A DNA stretch of 64,000 bases. Source: Strongylocentrotus droebachiensis. Its lineage: Eukaryota; Echinodermata; Echinoidea; Camarodonta; Strongylocentrotidae. The notes under the pieces were generated by a model. The model did not search any database, had not been told where the DNA came from, and saw only the letters and a program-made list of their open reading frames with translations. Of this stretch, positions 48,325 through 59,362 are shown in pieces (position 1 is the stretch's first letter; each line of letters opens with the position of its first letter). The stretch covers positions 413,121 to 477,120 of the forward strand of contig JAVYIG010000699.1 in the NCBI GenBank assembly GCA_035222895.1, written 5' to 3'. The translations under genes were made by a program, and so were the position numbers.

Positions 48325-48703
48325 AGGCGCGTCTTCATCATCTCAAGATTGCCAAATAGCCCGCTATTTCTGATTTGGGAAATAATCCCAAAGTTACCAA
48401 TCACGTCCTCATCAGCTCGAGATTTGACTTTGAGAAATTAGCTTGAGATATTTTGCTCTGCGCTAGCGCATAGTGCCAGTCTTCGGTCTGGTGTAGACGC
48501 ACTGGACAAATAGCTGGATATTTTGCAAAATAGTGGGATATTTTGCAAACTATCCCAAGATATCTTGGGATGACAATCCCAACCAAATATCCCGCTAATT
48601 GCTACTTCGGTCTGATGAAGACGCAAATTAGCTGGACAGTTTGCGATCGGGATAGTTCAAATAGCTGGATATTTGTCAATCTCGAGATAGTCAAGACAGG
48701 CCT
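48325..48703. mobile_element. MITE family I
   Basis: 379 bp. Left end AGGCGCGTCTTCATCATCTC and right-end complement AGGCCTGTCTTGACTATCTC continue as imperfect inverted repeats through CAAATA. CTT on both sides may be a 3-bp duplication. Inside are two CTTCGGTCTGRTG-TAGACGC or GAAGACGC blocks and many GGGATATTTTGCAAA-type palindromes. Several short frames are not protein-like. Confidence 0.75.
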
Positions 48704-49919
48704 CTTGATGTCCGATCATAAATCAAGAGACCCATTACAGTTTTGTTTGGAGCTTTGGGAAAACAGAGCATCCCTCATAAGCACAATCTCCTGGCTTGTT
48801 GTGAGCATTTTGGGTTCTTCCATAATTTGTCAAAAGGGCAATTTTAGCAGATTTATGTCTTCCTAATATATACTTCTTCTTTGGGTTACATCTGCCTCCA
48901 TAAGGTTTGAAGATTCTTGCAGATGGTACTAGTAGCTGAGAGCTGCAAATCAAGAGAGTCTCAGACAAGATCGATAAGCTTGTAAGCCCTACCATGCTGG
49001 CTGAGGAATGAAGTTTCCATAATAAGTATGTCTTTATATACATGTAGATGATTTTTAATGAATACGCGATATAAGACAATGTAGCCTATGATTTGCAGAG
49101 ACAGAGCATTGAATAAAATTCAAAATTCAAAATTCAAACAAATTTAGCTCAAGAGTCAAAGAAAAGTGCATCTGTATGATATTTCCTATGAGAAATGCTA
49201 TATGACATTGTAGCCATTACTTTTGAAGAGAGAGGATGATTTCAAAATTGAATGAAATTCAGCTCAAGAGTAAAAAAAAAGTTGCATCTCAATCGTATTG
49301 CATGAGAGAAACAATAACGTATGCCTACTTTCCAACTTGCACATGTAAGAAGCGAGGATTCTACTTCCTAAACAAGTCTGACCTCAAGACCAACATGAAT
49401 AGTTCAGTTTTAACATGGTCATTTTCAACAGGTTTAGAGCTAACATTTTTGTCACAATGGTCCTTTACCTTCACTTTACTGCTATTGTATTCAGCCAACT
49501 CTCTCCATCATCACATAAAAATACTTTCATCTCATAAAACACTTTTTCCTACCCATCCCATGGTCATGGTCCTAAAGGGCAGTAAGAGCAGACATTTATC
49601 ACTTCTCTGGGTCTCCATAGGGCCCTTTAGACAGGTTATTTATGAGTTAGGGGGTAGCAGTCTGAACCTTGTACGAAGAAACAACATTTGGGAAGCTGAT
49701 GAAAATGGTCTTGACTTTTGCCATTTAGGGGCAAAGTTCTAGGTTTGGTATCATTAAAGTGGACGAGATATTTATAGCCCTAAAAGTTTCAAAAATCAAT
49801 GTTTTAACTTCTGAGAAACTTGATTTTCAGGTTAGCTTTGACCTTAAAATATGATTAAAACAAGCTGACAAGTACTCTTCTCAACATCATCAGGAAATAT
49901 AATTCTCTCAAAACAAAAT
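48704..49919. other. Gene-free stretch
   Basis: Contains CTCAAGAGTMAAAGAAAAG-type direct repeats (about 49147 and 49261) with AAATTCAAAATTCAAAATTC. A 168-codon + frame at 49236-49742 starts in that repeat and shows no recognisable domain. Confidence 0.4.
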
Positions 49920-50108
49920 CATTAAGGTTCACACTGTGTCATTAGTATAAAGGTGTATTCTACATTTTTCAAAAGAATGAGGCATATCATTAATAAATAT
50001 GACGAACAATAATGGGCCCAGTAGAGAGCCTTGAGGCACCCCACCGCTCAATGGTAATGCAGAGTTAAGATATGCCAAAAAACATTGCTCGAGTATTATC
50101 TTCATGAT
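49920..50108 (-). pseudogene. Non-LTR retrotransposon (LINE) reverse-transcriptase remnant
   Basis: The minus strand encodes about 58 codons ending in the LINE RT core: [14 protein letters not shown], then [20 protein letters not shown] and [25 protein letters not shown] is the RT motif before the catalytic strand, and YTND stands where a functional copy has YADD, so the active site is lost. A stop follows soon after. It resembles CR1/Jockey-type elements. The rest of the element is absent, so this is a 5'- and 3'-truncated fossil. Confidence 0.88.
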
Positions 50109-50130
50109 TTCTTGACCTGTGCTTTAATAT

Positions 50131-50206
50131 TGTCTGTTCAGGGCCAGAAGGGCATTAACTCTGTGTTAAAACACATGGATATAACGCCCTTTTGGCTCCA
50201 AACAGA
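50131..50206. repeat. Palindrome family P, copy 6
   Basis: One of the best copies: TATTGTCTGTTCAGGGCCAG and AGAAGGGCATTAACTCTGTG face ATAACGCCCTTTTGGCTCCA and AACAGAG. It shows that the outer TATTGTCTGTT also belongs to the palindrome. Confidence 0.8.
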
Positions 50207-50511
50207 GTCGATATACAAGCAATCTCAAAAGTACAAGAAATTTCTGACAAGGGTCGAGATCGCAATTAGGGTTGCCAATTTCAATATCTAGACTGGATAT
50301 AGATCGTCATATTCAATATTTTCTGCGCAATTTTCCTTGCGAATAAGATTTATTATTTGTTCTAGTGACTCTTGTGGATCAATAATGCATGTATTGTAAG
50401 TATTTCTTCTTCGTGTCTAAAACTAGTCTGACATAAGAAAGTTTTGGCTATATTATAATCTAGGTCTACAAGTACATATATATCCCAATAATTTTGTGTT
50501 TGTTTCCTAGT

Positions 50512-50650
50512 TATCTCTCTCTGTCTCTCCCTTCCACTCTCTCTCTCTCTCTCTTTTTCTCTTTATTTCTCCCCCTCTCTCTCTTTCTCCCCCTCTCTCC
50601 CTATCTCTTTATATTTCTCTCTCTTCCATTTCTCTCTCTCTCTTCCAACC
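50512..50650. repeat. CT-rich microsatellite
   Basis: Degenerate CT array with TTT and CCC interruptions. Confidence 0.85.
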
Positions 50651-50780
50651 TTTCTTAATCTATCTGACATATTATCAAATCTACAATGAAGAAATTAAAA
50701 ATAATTTAATTCCTGATACCAAATCATTTCAAGTCATACAACAATCAGATATGCAAACCCTAAAACAATTGCATCAAAAA

Positions 50781-50854
50781 TAATACATCACAGAGAACAT
50801 ACATATATACGCAAAAGTAATACATCACAGAGAACATACATATATACGCAAAAG
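50781..50854. repeat. Perfect 37-bp tandem duplication
   Basis: Two identical units beginning TAATACATCACAGAGAACAT (50781 and 50818) and ending ACGCAAAAG. Confidence 0.92.
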
Positions 50855-50859
50855 TAATA

Positions 50860-52773
50860 CAATTACATATAGGCCAACCTCTTGTATGATTTAATCATCT
50901 AAACTCCTGGCTCGTGAGTCTAGCCTTAAACCCATAATCATAACAAAATATCAAATAGAGAAGTGCAATTACCCCAGTTCGCACTCACAACAATTCAATT
51001 TCATGCAGGTGGCGAAAAATAATCCCCAAATCTCATTACAATCCCCCCCCCCCCCCCCAAAAAAAATTACAACTCCAACTCCAATTCCACATATCATTGA
51101 GCCTGCCATCCACACTCTCCCCCTTATTTTTTGCCCCGAGGTCGTGCGGGGTCAAATCCGTGACCTAATGGGGTCAAGCTTGTTTGCGGTCATTGTGCTC
51201 CGAACTTCACCATGAAGCGTTTAAAGAAGCATTAAAAATGGACGGCTCATGGCAGTTTTCTCTGGTCGCCATTCAAATTTTACAGAGATTTCCTGGGAAA
51301 GAGCGCTCTTTTACATATTTGTAATGGTATCTGACATGACATGTGTACAAAAGACATCAAATTGTGATAATACTTTTAAATACACACAAGAGTGAATAGG
51401 TGGATTATTTAACAGGGGATGAATTCCTGTGTTTTTCTAAGTTTTCTCGCTGTATCTTGCCTGAAATGGCTGCTAAGTAAATAAATTTGAAGAGAGGTAA
51501 GAGAACATGTATAATTTCATTACATTTTTCAGGATATCTACAGATGTTATTAAAGAGAACTTGATTTCTTAAATATGCTCAAACAATCTATCTTTCCCCT
51601 TTTCTCCCGTGTATACATTATCCTTCTTTCCTTTTCTTTTTTGATTCCATCTTTTTATTTTGCTTAATATTGCTTTCCCCTTTTCTGTGCACGCTCTTTC
51701 TATATTTAATCTTCTTTCTCTCCTGAACTCAAGTTTTTGCACCATAATTTTTTTTAACCCAACCAGCCAAGCATTTTTTTACTATACCGCAGTAGAATAG
51801 CTCATCCGCAAACTTTCCCACCCCGAAAGAGAGGAGAAAAAATAAAGATGAAAATACAATCATATCTCGATCATCTTTCATCTACCTTGCATCATTGCTC
51901 AAACCAGATAATCCCTTGCTTCGCTGTCTCCCTTTTTTTGTTTCTACTTGCCCTCTATCAACCCCTTGCACAATCCATAGCGACTGCTCCTCTCTTTATT
52001 GAAGCTTGTTCTTCAGGCTTTATAAAGTTATATGTTCTCCTTAGAAAAAATTAAACAAAATCGTTCCATGCTCATACGCAATGCAGCGATAAGAAACATC
52101 ATATAACTACTACCGGTAACCATAACCATAACCATAACCGTGTCATTTTCTAATAGCTCCCTACCCAACCGATGTCTGGTGTATTCATGGAGAGCCCCCT
52201 CGCCCCTCATCAAACCCCCCACATACCTCATCCCTTGTCTCAATTTTGTTTCCATGCCTCGCTTACAATGTGTACCTATTCAGTCATATCAAAGATCGTG
52301 TCCTGATAATCATATCTTTGTCGTTTCCATGCCTGTTCTTTTGTTAAGTTACCATGTGATATCTTCACTTCCCTTCTTCCCCCTCCACCCCCCCCCCCCC
52401 CCTCTCCACAACAAATAAATATAATACAAAAATCTTGTTATCCCTGCTCATACAGCATTCATCCATACCGAAGATCATGTTGGGATAACCATGCTGCATG
52501 CTTCTTTTGTGGAGATGAGCTGCATAGCAGACGGATCTATATTGTTCTGCCGACTTTTATCATATTTCGAACAAAACCTCGGGATATTGAACTTGCTGAT
52601 GAGTCATATCACCGCCAGAGATAGGGAGAGAATACGAATATGTTTTGCTATGTACTTCTATCTGTGACAGTAAAGTGTGTTCACATATGTTTCAAGAAAA
52701 ATTACCACAACCAACAATGTGCCGCTCTTGCATAGCATTATGATATAACATCACTGTTCGCATTAATATTGGC
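50860..52773. other. Gene-free stretch
   Basis: Includes a 17-base poly-C passing into poly-A (51043-51066), a short (CCATAA)n at 52119-52138 and poly-C at 52388-52402. The frames around 51850-52420 on both strands have no recognisable domain. Confidence 0.45.
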
Positions 52774-52930
52774 CCCACTGTACTACTTGTAGCTACTTGC
52801 TCCCTCTATATAGAAACAACACCTAAGCGGTACCCATTGATCCCCCATGATCCTCTATTTCTTATGTTAATTGAGAGCTGAGTTGATGAGATAGCCACCT
52901 GTCATTGACCACGCTGGGTGGTCTAATTCC
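52774..52930 (+). repeat. Dispersed repeat E, copy 2
   Basis: Matches 23370-23545 through ACTACTTGTAGCTACTTGCT, CCCTCTATATAGAAA, CCCCCATGATCCT and GATGAGATAGCCACCTGTCA, ending at GTGGTCTAAT. Diverged from copy 1. Confidence 0.7.
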
Positions 52931-52959
52931 TCCTGGCCAAACTAGTGCAGACAGGCTTT

Positions 52960-53172
52960 AATAGGAAGGCGCTTCAGATATTATCGTCACAGCTTTTGCT
53001 CTGGCAACCATCGTGCTCAGTGCATGAAATAAATCCTACCAGGTACCTACATAGACTTAAGTACACCTGGGTCGAGTGTGGCAAATGTAAATAAATACCT
53101 TACCAAAGGACACAAGTGCTGTAGCAGGGATTTGAACCCTGGACCTTGTGGTTCACAGGATGACAGAAAAAC
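52960..53172 (-). mobile_element. tRNA-derived SINE, second type, 5'-truncated
   Basis: On the minus strand it has a perfect B box GGTTCAAATCC (+ 53128-53138) inside a complete T arm (CAGGGTTCAAATCCCTG). CCTTTGGTAAGGTATTTA, CATTTGCCACAC and GGTACCTGGTAGGAT blocks follow. No A box is found upstream, so the head is lost or degenerate. Different from the SINE at 1.2 kb. Confidence 0.7.
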
Positions 53173-53174
53173 TC

Positions 53175-54825
53175 AATATATGTGTTCTAAGATAGAGAAA
53201 TGTGACGCATCAGGGGGAAAAATTGATGTGGATTTTGTATCGTATGGGAATGGGGCTTGACAGATATTGGACAAAACATTCATAATTCATTTATCTGAGG
53301 TCGAGATATAGGCCAGCTTCCGGCATATTGGAATTACTTTGAGAGCAAGCATTGTCTATGATGCTCTCAAGTGTAAGTATGTGCATTAATGAAATCATGA
53401 TCATTATTCATTGTGGAGGGTGTGAATATGTTAACGCTATGAACCCAATGTTTTGTGTTTGCGCAAGGAGAAGATATTAGGAAGAATATAGATTTTTTTA
53501 AATTTTTATTAATTCATAAAAGAAAGACAAGAATTAATATGGGACAGTTATATCATCATATTGGAATAGTATTATTATTAATAATAATAATAATAATACA
53601 AATAATTTATTTGTTTTCTGTAGCGCATAAGTGGCATAACACATGGGCATTATTGCATGTCTCCATGCACTTTACAGAACAGAATACAGGAGTGGATACT
53701 GTATTGGTGCACCGGGTTCATAATTTTGATAAGTTGCTAAATAGATATGTTGTCAAATTACTTCTCAACTATTTTATGTTTCTATTTTTCTATAAGTTAA
53801 ATAGTTATATGGATAAATAAGCTGCAAATTTACTACTACTACTACTACATCTAGTACTATACTATACTACTATACTACTACCGGTACTCATGCTACTACT
53901 ACTTCTACTACTACTAATGTTGCTGCAACATGTATCATATACAGGTTTTCATAACATTTAGTGAGTATGCTTCATAAATGTATAATTCCTTTTGAAAAAC
54001 ACATCACATTTCTCAAACAGATTTCTCATCCTCTCCACATAGAATGGGTACACTTCAATAAATGCATATTATATGCCCAGGACAACCGAAGCTTCAAAAC
54101 AACCGAGAGCATGGCCTTCCCTTTAAAATGGAAAAAAGACAGTTCAAGCGCTGCTCTCAATTGCCCCTGTACCGCTCTCAATCTATCTCCCCATAAATAA
54201 CCCAACAACAATCTCCAGCGCAGGGCCATATGCAAAGCAAAGGGATTCCGCACATAATAATAAACCATCTCATATTTTTTTCGGCGAGGTTGGGGTGAAC
54301 CCAAGCGTTATGAATGACCAAAATTGGACAAAAGCGGCCAAAAAAATGAAGAGAAAGGGGGATAATGAAAAGAAAAGGAGAAAGAGGAGGAGAAAAATGA
54401 GATCAGCGGTGAATGAATAGAGGATGAAAAATAGCCCTCAGGTTAAGTCATGATTCACGAATTGAAATCTACAACCGTCACGTACATCAGACATTGTACT
54501 GAGACTCTTAGACAACAAACCTATCTTGCCTGTAGTATTGTAATCAACTATTCTTTTCTTCCAGGATATTCCCCTATATTATGCTCCCAATATTGCTTGT
54601 TTCGTACAAATTTTTTCCTTTCATCTCGACAAAATAATAGACGTGTAGAAAGGACATCCGCTGTAAGGAATTGGAGCACAAAAATACGCTATTCTCTTGG
54701 ATGTGAATCAATAGCTTCATTTATATTGCAAGCAAAAACCATCAGTTTTTTATCTTTCGTCGGAAATTGATACACAACTACCCATAAATACAACGAAAAA
54801 ACATGCCCCCACCCAAAAAAAACAC
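53175..54825. other. Gene-free stretch with triplet repeats
   Basis: (ATT/AAT)n at 53571-53601 and (ACT)n at 53832-53918. The 121-codon + frame (53455-53820) crosses the triplet run and is not a gene. The 92-codon minus frame at 54026-54304 is unrecognised. Confidence 0.45.
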
Positions 54826-54903
54826 AAAACAACAACAACAACAACAACAACAAACAAACAAACAAACAAACACACCTCTTGAGTGTGTTTGTTTGTTTGT
54901 TTT
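54826..54903. repeat. (AAC)n/(AAAC)n microsatellite forming a hairpin
   Basis: AAC and then CAAA repeats run to 54874. After CACACCTCTTGAGTGTG the complementary GTTTGTTTGTTT follows, so the array folds back on itself with a stem of about 20 bp. Confidence 0.85.
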
Positions 54904-55685
54904 AAAGCTGCCCAAAATTTCACTGGTTTTTGCAGTGTGAATGCTAATTACGCCCAAAACACCAATGAACTTTTCGGTTTAGATCACGTGCCCACTCCTC
55001 GCTTTTGTACTAACACATGCACAGCCACGACAAATAGCACATGCGCATAACTGAACCCCCAAAACAGAATAAGCAAACACTGCCAATTATTATGGCTTTT
55101 TCTAGCAGTTCCCAAAAAAGGATGATTTTTCGCATTGGTTATTCTGTAATGTGAATGGGCTTATTCCCTTTCTACTGAGCTTGTTTTGTTGTTGTTGTTC
55201 AGCTAAGGTTGTCGAGGTCATCTGATAACCTTGGTGCCAAACTTGTTCTCATTTAATCGCTTAAATCATATCTCGACAAGAAATCTGTGCGCTTGATGGA
55301 TTTAATCATAACTTGCACGAGGATTAGGAGATGTCTTGTCCAAGTTCTATTGATATTTGGACCTCTGTAAAATGTTTGTACATCAATTACTAAACGACTT
55401 CATTTGCTGTAGGGCTGTCGGTATATAAATCATCTACTACACCTAGTATAGGCAAGGATAGGTTGTGTACCTTTTCTATACTGTGAATATTTGAGGAAAA
55501 GAGAAACTGCTCTGAATAATAAAAATTTAGACTGTTTCTACAGAACCTATCTCTGATATACCTACATGTACCAGCATTTTCATCTCTTTCACATAACATA
55601 ACATTACATAACGTGTGTTTATAAGTAACACAACGTATATGAAGTTAAAATAAAATATTCAAACAGAAGTACCGGTATGCAATGT
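54904..55685. other. Gene-free stretch
   Basis: AT-rich with GTTGTTGTT at about 55190. Nothing recognised. Confidence 0.5.
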
Positions 55686-55689
55686 TCAC

Positions 55690-55805
55690 AAATAATAACA
55701 AAAATAATAGAAGTAGTAAAAGTAGTTGTAGAATTAATGGTAGTAGAAGTAGTAGTAGTAGTAGTGGTAGTAATAGTAATAATAATAACAACAACAACAA
55801 TAAAA
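55690..55805. repeat. (AGT)n/(AAT)n/(AAC)n triplet array
   Basis: AGTAGTAGT from 55743 grades into AATAATAAT and AACAACAAC. Both-strand frames over it (Ser/Asn-rich and Tyr-rich) are artefacts. Confidence 0.9.
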
Positions 55806-56130
55806 GTATTGGATATCTTTATAGCGCAATAACAATAATCTACCGTCTATCCAATCCATCTCACTTCTTGTGAAAGAAACAGAATGTAACGAAACGTGGT
55901 TAACGAAGAGATACATCCTGACTGCCTTGATCACTGCCAGTTATTGATATGCTTATGCAAATGAGCGCTGGTTGATGGGTTTGATGGTTGCAGAGGGGCC
56001 CCCTGCTCACCATACATCACCCTAATTGATTCTGAAGTCTCTATCAAGATATTCTCCAGACACAAGGGAATTAGTTTTGTATCATTTTCAAAACAGGGTT
56101 AATTTACCCCTTTTTGCCCTAAGATAGGCA
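55806..56130. other. Gene-free stretch
   Basis: Mixed composition. Nothing recognised. Confidence 0.5.
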
Positions 56131-56255
56131 TCTGCTGAGGGCAGCAAGGGCATTATCATTTGAAGATGGGGGCAGACTTTTGAGAACATTTAGGGTGATA
56201 TATCTGTCTGTCTCAAATGATGCAAGCTCATGCCCTTTCTGTACCCAACAGACGT
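56131..56255. repeat. Palindrome family P, copy 7 (long-loop)
   Basis: TCTGCTGAGGGCAGCAAGGG and CATTATCATTTGA face TCAAATGATGCAAGC and CATGCCCTTTCTGTACCCAA, then CAGACG. The loop is longer than in other copies. Confidence 0.65.
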
Positions 56256-56264
56256 ATCAAAGTA

Positions 56265-56354
56265 CAAGAGGAACCTGTACTTAAAGACCACTTGGCCATA
56301 AAGACAACTTTTCTTGTCTCCCTTGAGTGGTCTTTATACGCAGGTTTCACCGTA
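56265..56354 (-). repeat. AAAGACCAC repeat family R, copy 3
   Basis: Read on the minus strand it starts TACGGTGAAACCTGCGTATA, like copy 2, then has the GTGGTCTTTA modules. 56270-56310 is the reverse complement of 56737-56777 with two mismatches in 41. Confidence 0.75.
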
Positions 56355-56432
56355 TGAATGAAGAAATAGAAAACTCCAAGACCGGCAATCACATTAGCAA
56401 TGCCCAACATTGACCGACTGATTGAGTTTGAC
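56351..56432 (-). CDS. Candidate short exon with one membrane segment
   Basis: On the minus strand an acceptor-like TACAACATCCCAG precedes 56432 and a donor-like ACG|GTGAAA follows 56351. The 82 nt give one base and 27 codons, SNSISRSMLGIANVIAGLGV then FYFFIHT, a plausible transmembrane helix. CD225/dispanin-type proteins have a similar Ser-rich turn before a last helix, but the match is too short to claim. The donor lies in the terminal repeat of R copy 3, so this may be chance. The same frame stays open upstream to 56602. Confidence 0.18.
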
Positions 56433-56680
56433 CTGGGATGTTGTAAAGCCAAGCAGAGCATGCCGATGCATACCCGTCTAGCGTTACCCAGCTCAAATTC
56501 TCCCCAAACACCCGCCTCCAAATCCTTCCGTCGTCGCAAATCGACCAGGCGAGCACGCAATGTGGACATTAGCATGCAGGGCAAAAGTGACATTTGCGAC
56601 AACGAGGACGCAACCCCGAAATAACCGTGAACGAGTTCTCGTTTATTTCCACGATGGCTTTTTCAGTGTGGTCATTGGGT

Positions 56681-56712
56681 ATATCGTCTGTTGAGAGACG
56701 GAAGGGCGTAAC
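56681..56712. repeat. Palindrome family P, single arm
   Basis: CGTCTGTTGAGAGACGGAAG and GGGCGTAAC match the left arm of the family. The opposite arm is missing or replaced by the R repeat at 56737. Confidence 0.6.
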
Positions 56713-56736
56713 CTAGTGTAAAGTGATAGGGCCTAC

Positions 56737-56957
56737 AAGTTGTCTTTAGGGCCAAGTGGTCTTTATGTACAGGTTCCTGTTTCACAGTGAAAGATTGCTA
56801 AAAGGAGACAAAGAATAAAATGGTCTTTGGATTCAGGTGGTCACCATGGTCTTTATGTACAGGTTATGCTAAAACATGTTTCAATCAGAAACAATATTCA
56901 AATGACACAAAAAAGTGGTCTTTACAGACAGGTGGTCTTTCTATACAGTACATCATT
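56737..56957 (+). repeat. AAAGACCAC repeat family R, copy 4
   Basis: At least five GTGGTCTTTA or ATGGTCTTTA modules, each followed by a CAGGT-like group, with CATGTTTCAATCAGAAACAA between, as in copy 2. Its first 41 bases pair with copy 3. Confidence 0.75.
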
Positions 56958-57003
56958 ATAGAAGATTTCACACTATTTTGGCATATATATTCATTATAGA
57001 CTC

Positions 57004-57082
57004 ATCTGCTAAGACTCAGAGGGGTGTGTACATGTACGTTGTTACAAGGCCCTTTTCGGCTCTCAATAGACAATAGACAATA
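57004..57082. repeat. Palindrome family P, copy 8
   Basis: TCTGCTAAGACTCAGAGGGG faces TTACAAGGCCCTTTTCGGCT, then CTCAATAGACAATA. The left arm is more diverged than the right. Confidence 0.6.
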
Positions 57083-58021
57083 TTTCTGAATCCATAAATC
57101 TATTACAACACAATACCAATAATACCAGCAGTACCAAGGCCAACCAATTACGCACTCCCACACACATACAAAGAGTTGACGTCCCCAAATCGCAATTACA
57201 CAAGTACAAATATAGCATTTTCACCAACAAATCTCACTTTTATCCAATCTGTTTTTCTAAAGCTGTTCAATTTTAACCAAGGTTGAAGATTTATTCCAAC
57301 TTTTTACTTTGGCCGGTATTATCCCCCAGATACAAGCTGTTAAACGCAAACAAACGCTAAACAGCGATGTCGCATGACCGCACTTGGAATTTCTTCACGA
57401 AAAGAACTTGTAAAATTCATCTTCGTCGAACAAAAAGAAAATCTGCATGGGGCCGCCCCCATGGTTTTTGCCAATAATGGAACAAATATTCTGATTGTAA
57501 ATACTTGTTTGTGAGGTTTCAAGGATTTATGTTATATTTTTTACACTTTATGTAGAGGAAATTTATGACTGCGTTTGAATTGTTCGATTTATCGTGCATC
57601 ATTTATCCAAGCAGCTGTGTGCAAAGGCAATGGCAATACAGACATGTGTGATCTGTGTTGGAATTTAATGACGCACTACAAAAGAATAGATATGATTCGA
57701 TGGAAGGGAATCATTTCATAACTTCAAATTAGCCTCTTTTGTCCAGTAACGATTAAAATGTTGACGCTAGTGAATGAATGCTCGAGATATAACGTCAACA
57801 AGTCAAATGGAATCCAAATGTTTTGATGGCCCAATTAAATGATGACAATGAAATGGTTTACAAAGGTTTATGAGTGCTTTGAAAAATAAAAATGATTTCA
57901 GGGAGGTCGTCTGCACTATAAAGTAACAGATGGATTCTAGATAATTCTGTTTCCATTGTTAGTACTCAATCTGTCTATTATCGTTTCCATTATTTTCTCA
58001 ATTGAACAATTTCTGTTTTCA
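57083..58021. other. Gene-free stretch
   Basis: AT-rich. Nothing recognised. Confidence 0.5.
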
Positions 58022-58025
58022 TTAA

Positions 58026-58533
58026 AGGTACATGTATTACAAAGTTTTGGTATGGGGTCATGAATTCGGTTCAAATTAAAATATTGGAAGCATATGCGTT
58101 CCTACAATATTCATTGATCGTTGTCGCGGTTGAAATCGAGTCTGAAGTTATGAAATTATAAATAATAAACTCTTTATGTTGTATAGCTCCCTCTCAAGGT
58201 CGAGATATTAATTTAGCTATGAAACTATGTTTCTTGACTAAAATCGACCGATTAGCTATTCCCGTTTGGAAATTATATATCACAACTACATATTCTGAGA
58301 TTTTCATGGTCGTAGCTACCATTGTACGGCCATAGGCGCTATTTGAAATTTATCGAAATTTACCGGGAGCACCGGTAAATTTTTATATTCAATTTTTCTC
58401 GAAAACAGAAGTGTTTTAGGGGCTAATTTTTTTAGTGCTTATAATACACCCACAGGGGCATCCAAATATATCAAAATTGTAAAGATTCTCAATCCACCAA
58501 ATTTTCAAAATTTCCCAAAACTTTGTATTACCT
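58026..58533. mobile_element. MITE family D, copy 2 (TTAA target)
   Basis: 508 bp flanked by TTAA (58022-58025 and 58534-58537). It is nearly identical to 19667-20168 over its length, apart from an extra GTACAT-type insertion at the left end and scattered changes. Confidence 0.92.
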
Positions 58534-58596
58534 TTAATATCTCCAATCCTGTTTCCTGTCTCATTTTTCTTACGAGGCTGGAGTAAGCCTAAGCAA

Positions 58597-58623
58597 TATG
58601 AATGGTATGGTATGGTATGGTAT
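58597..58623. repeat. (ATGGT)n microsatellite
   Basis: About five units of ATGGT. Confidence 0.9.
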
Positions 58624-58786
58624 CTATTGAATCATGCATCACAGTTACATAATACTAAATTGCACATGGAAATACATTGCATTTTAAAAACAAGTGTACA
58701 TTTTCAAACAGTATCATATATATATCACATGTTTATCCTTAATTTTGTACCAATGTTAAGGAGAAAAAGGCCCACAAATGAAAAGA

Positions 58787-58872
58787 AAAGGGAATAAGAG
58801 TAAGACAAGGGAATAAGAGTAAGACAAGGGAATAAGAGTAAGACAAGGGAATAAGAGTAAGACAAGGGAAAA
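58787..58872. repeat. 19-bp minisatellite
   Basis: Unit GGGAATAAGAGTAAGACAA repeated about four and a half times with exact 19-bp period (TAAGAC at 58801, 58820, 58839 and 58858), then a decayed unit. Confidence 0.92.
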
Positions 58873-59286
58873 GAATAAGACGAGAGAATATAGGGGCCTA
58901 CACTCTTTGTCCCTTGATACATTTCAATAGTAACTTGTATTGAGAACACTGGATCATATTTGCTACAATTCCCTTTAATAAATAGCCCTCCTTGACCAGT
59001 CAAACCTACTTCAGTAAACACTTAAATCTTACAGCGTTTCACATGGACATGAGGCACATAAAACTTCTCCAGCTTGTCTAGGGCTGGAAATTGGAAGATG
59101 ATCCCATCATAAAAATCTACAAAAATATGGTAGTAAAGATAAAATGTTACATAATCCAGGGTTAACTCCAAAACCTTTGTTTCTAATATTTCATGTTGCC
59201 CCCCCCCTCATTCTTTAGCAAAGCACAAACATCCTCCATTTTTCTTGCACACCTGGACAGTCACTCAACACATAAACATCCTGATC
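58873..59286. other. Gene-free stretch
   Basis: AT-rich. Nothing recognised. Confidence 0.5.
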
Positions 59287-59362
59287 ATTTGGTGACAGCC
59301 AGAAGGGTTTTAACTCTCTATTAAAGTATATGAGTTAATGCTGTTCTGGCTCTAAGCAAGCA
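59287..59362. repeat. Palindrome family P, copy 9
   Basis: ACAGCCAGAAGGGTTTTAAC and TCTC face GAGTTAATGCTGTTCTGGCT, then CTAAGCA. Loop about 17 bases. Confidence 0.7.

Noticed and set aside
49236-49742. 168-codon + frame
   Set aside because: Long but with no recognisable domain. It starts in a short AT-rich direct repeat and its composition is like the background.
54826-54903. Possible CRISPR-like repeat array
   Set aside because: Simple AAC/AAAC microsatellite with a complementary run; no spacers.
56228-56602. 124-codon minus frame as a whole gene
   Set aside because: Its 3' part runs through R copy 3 and no domain covers it; only the short splice-bounded segment is kept, at low confidence.
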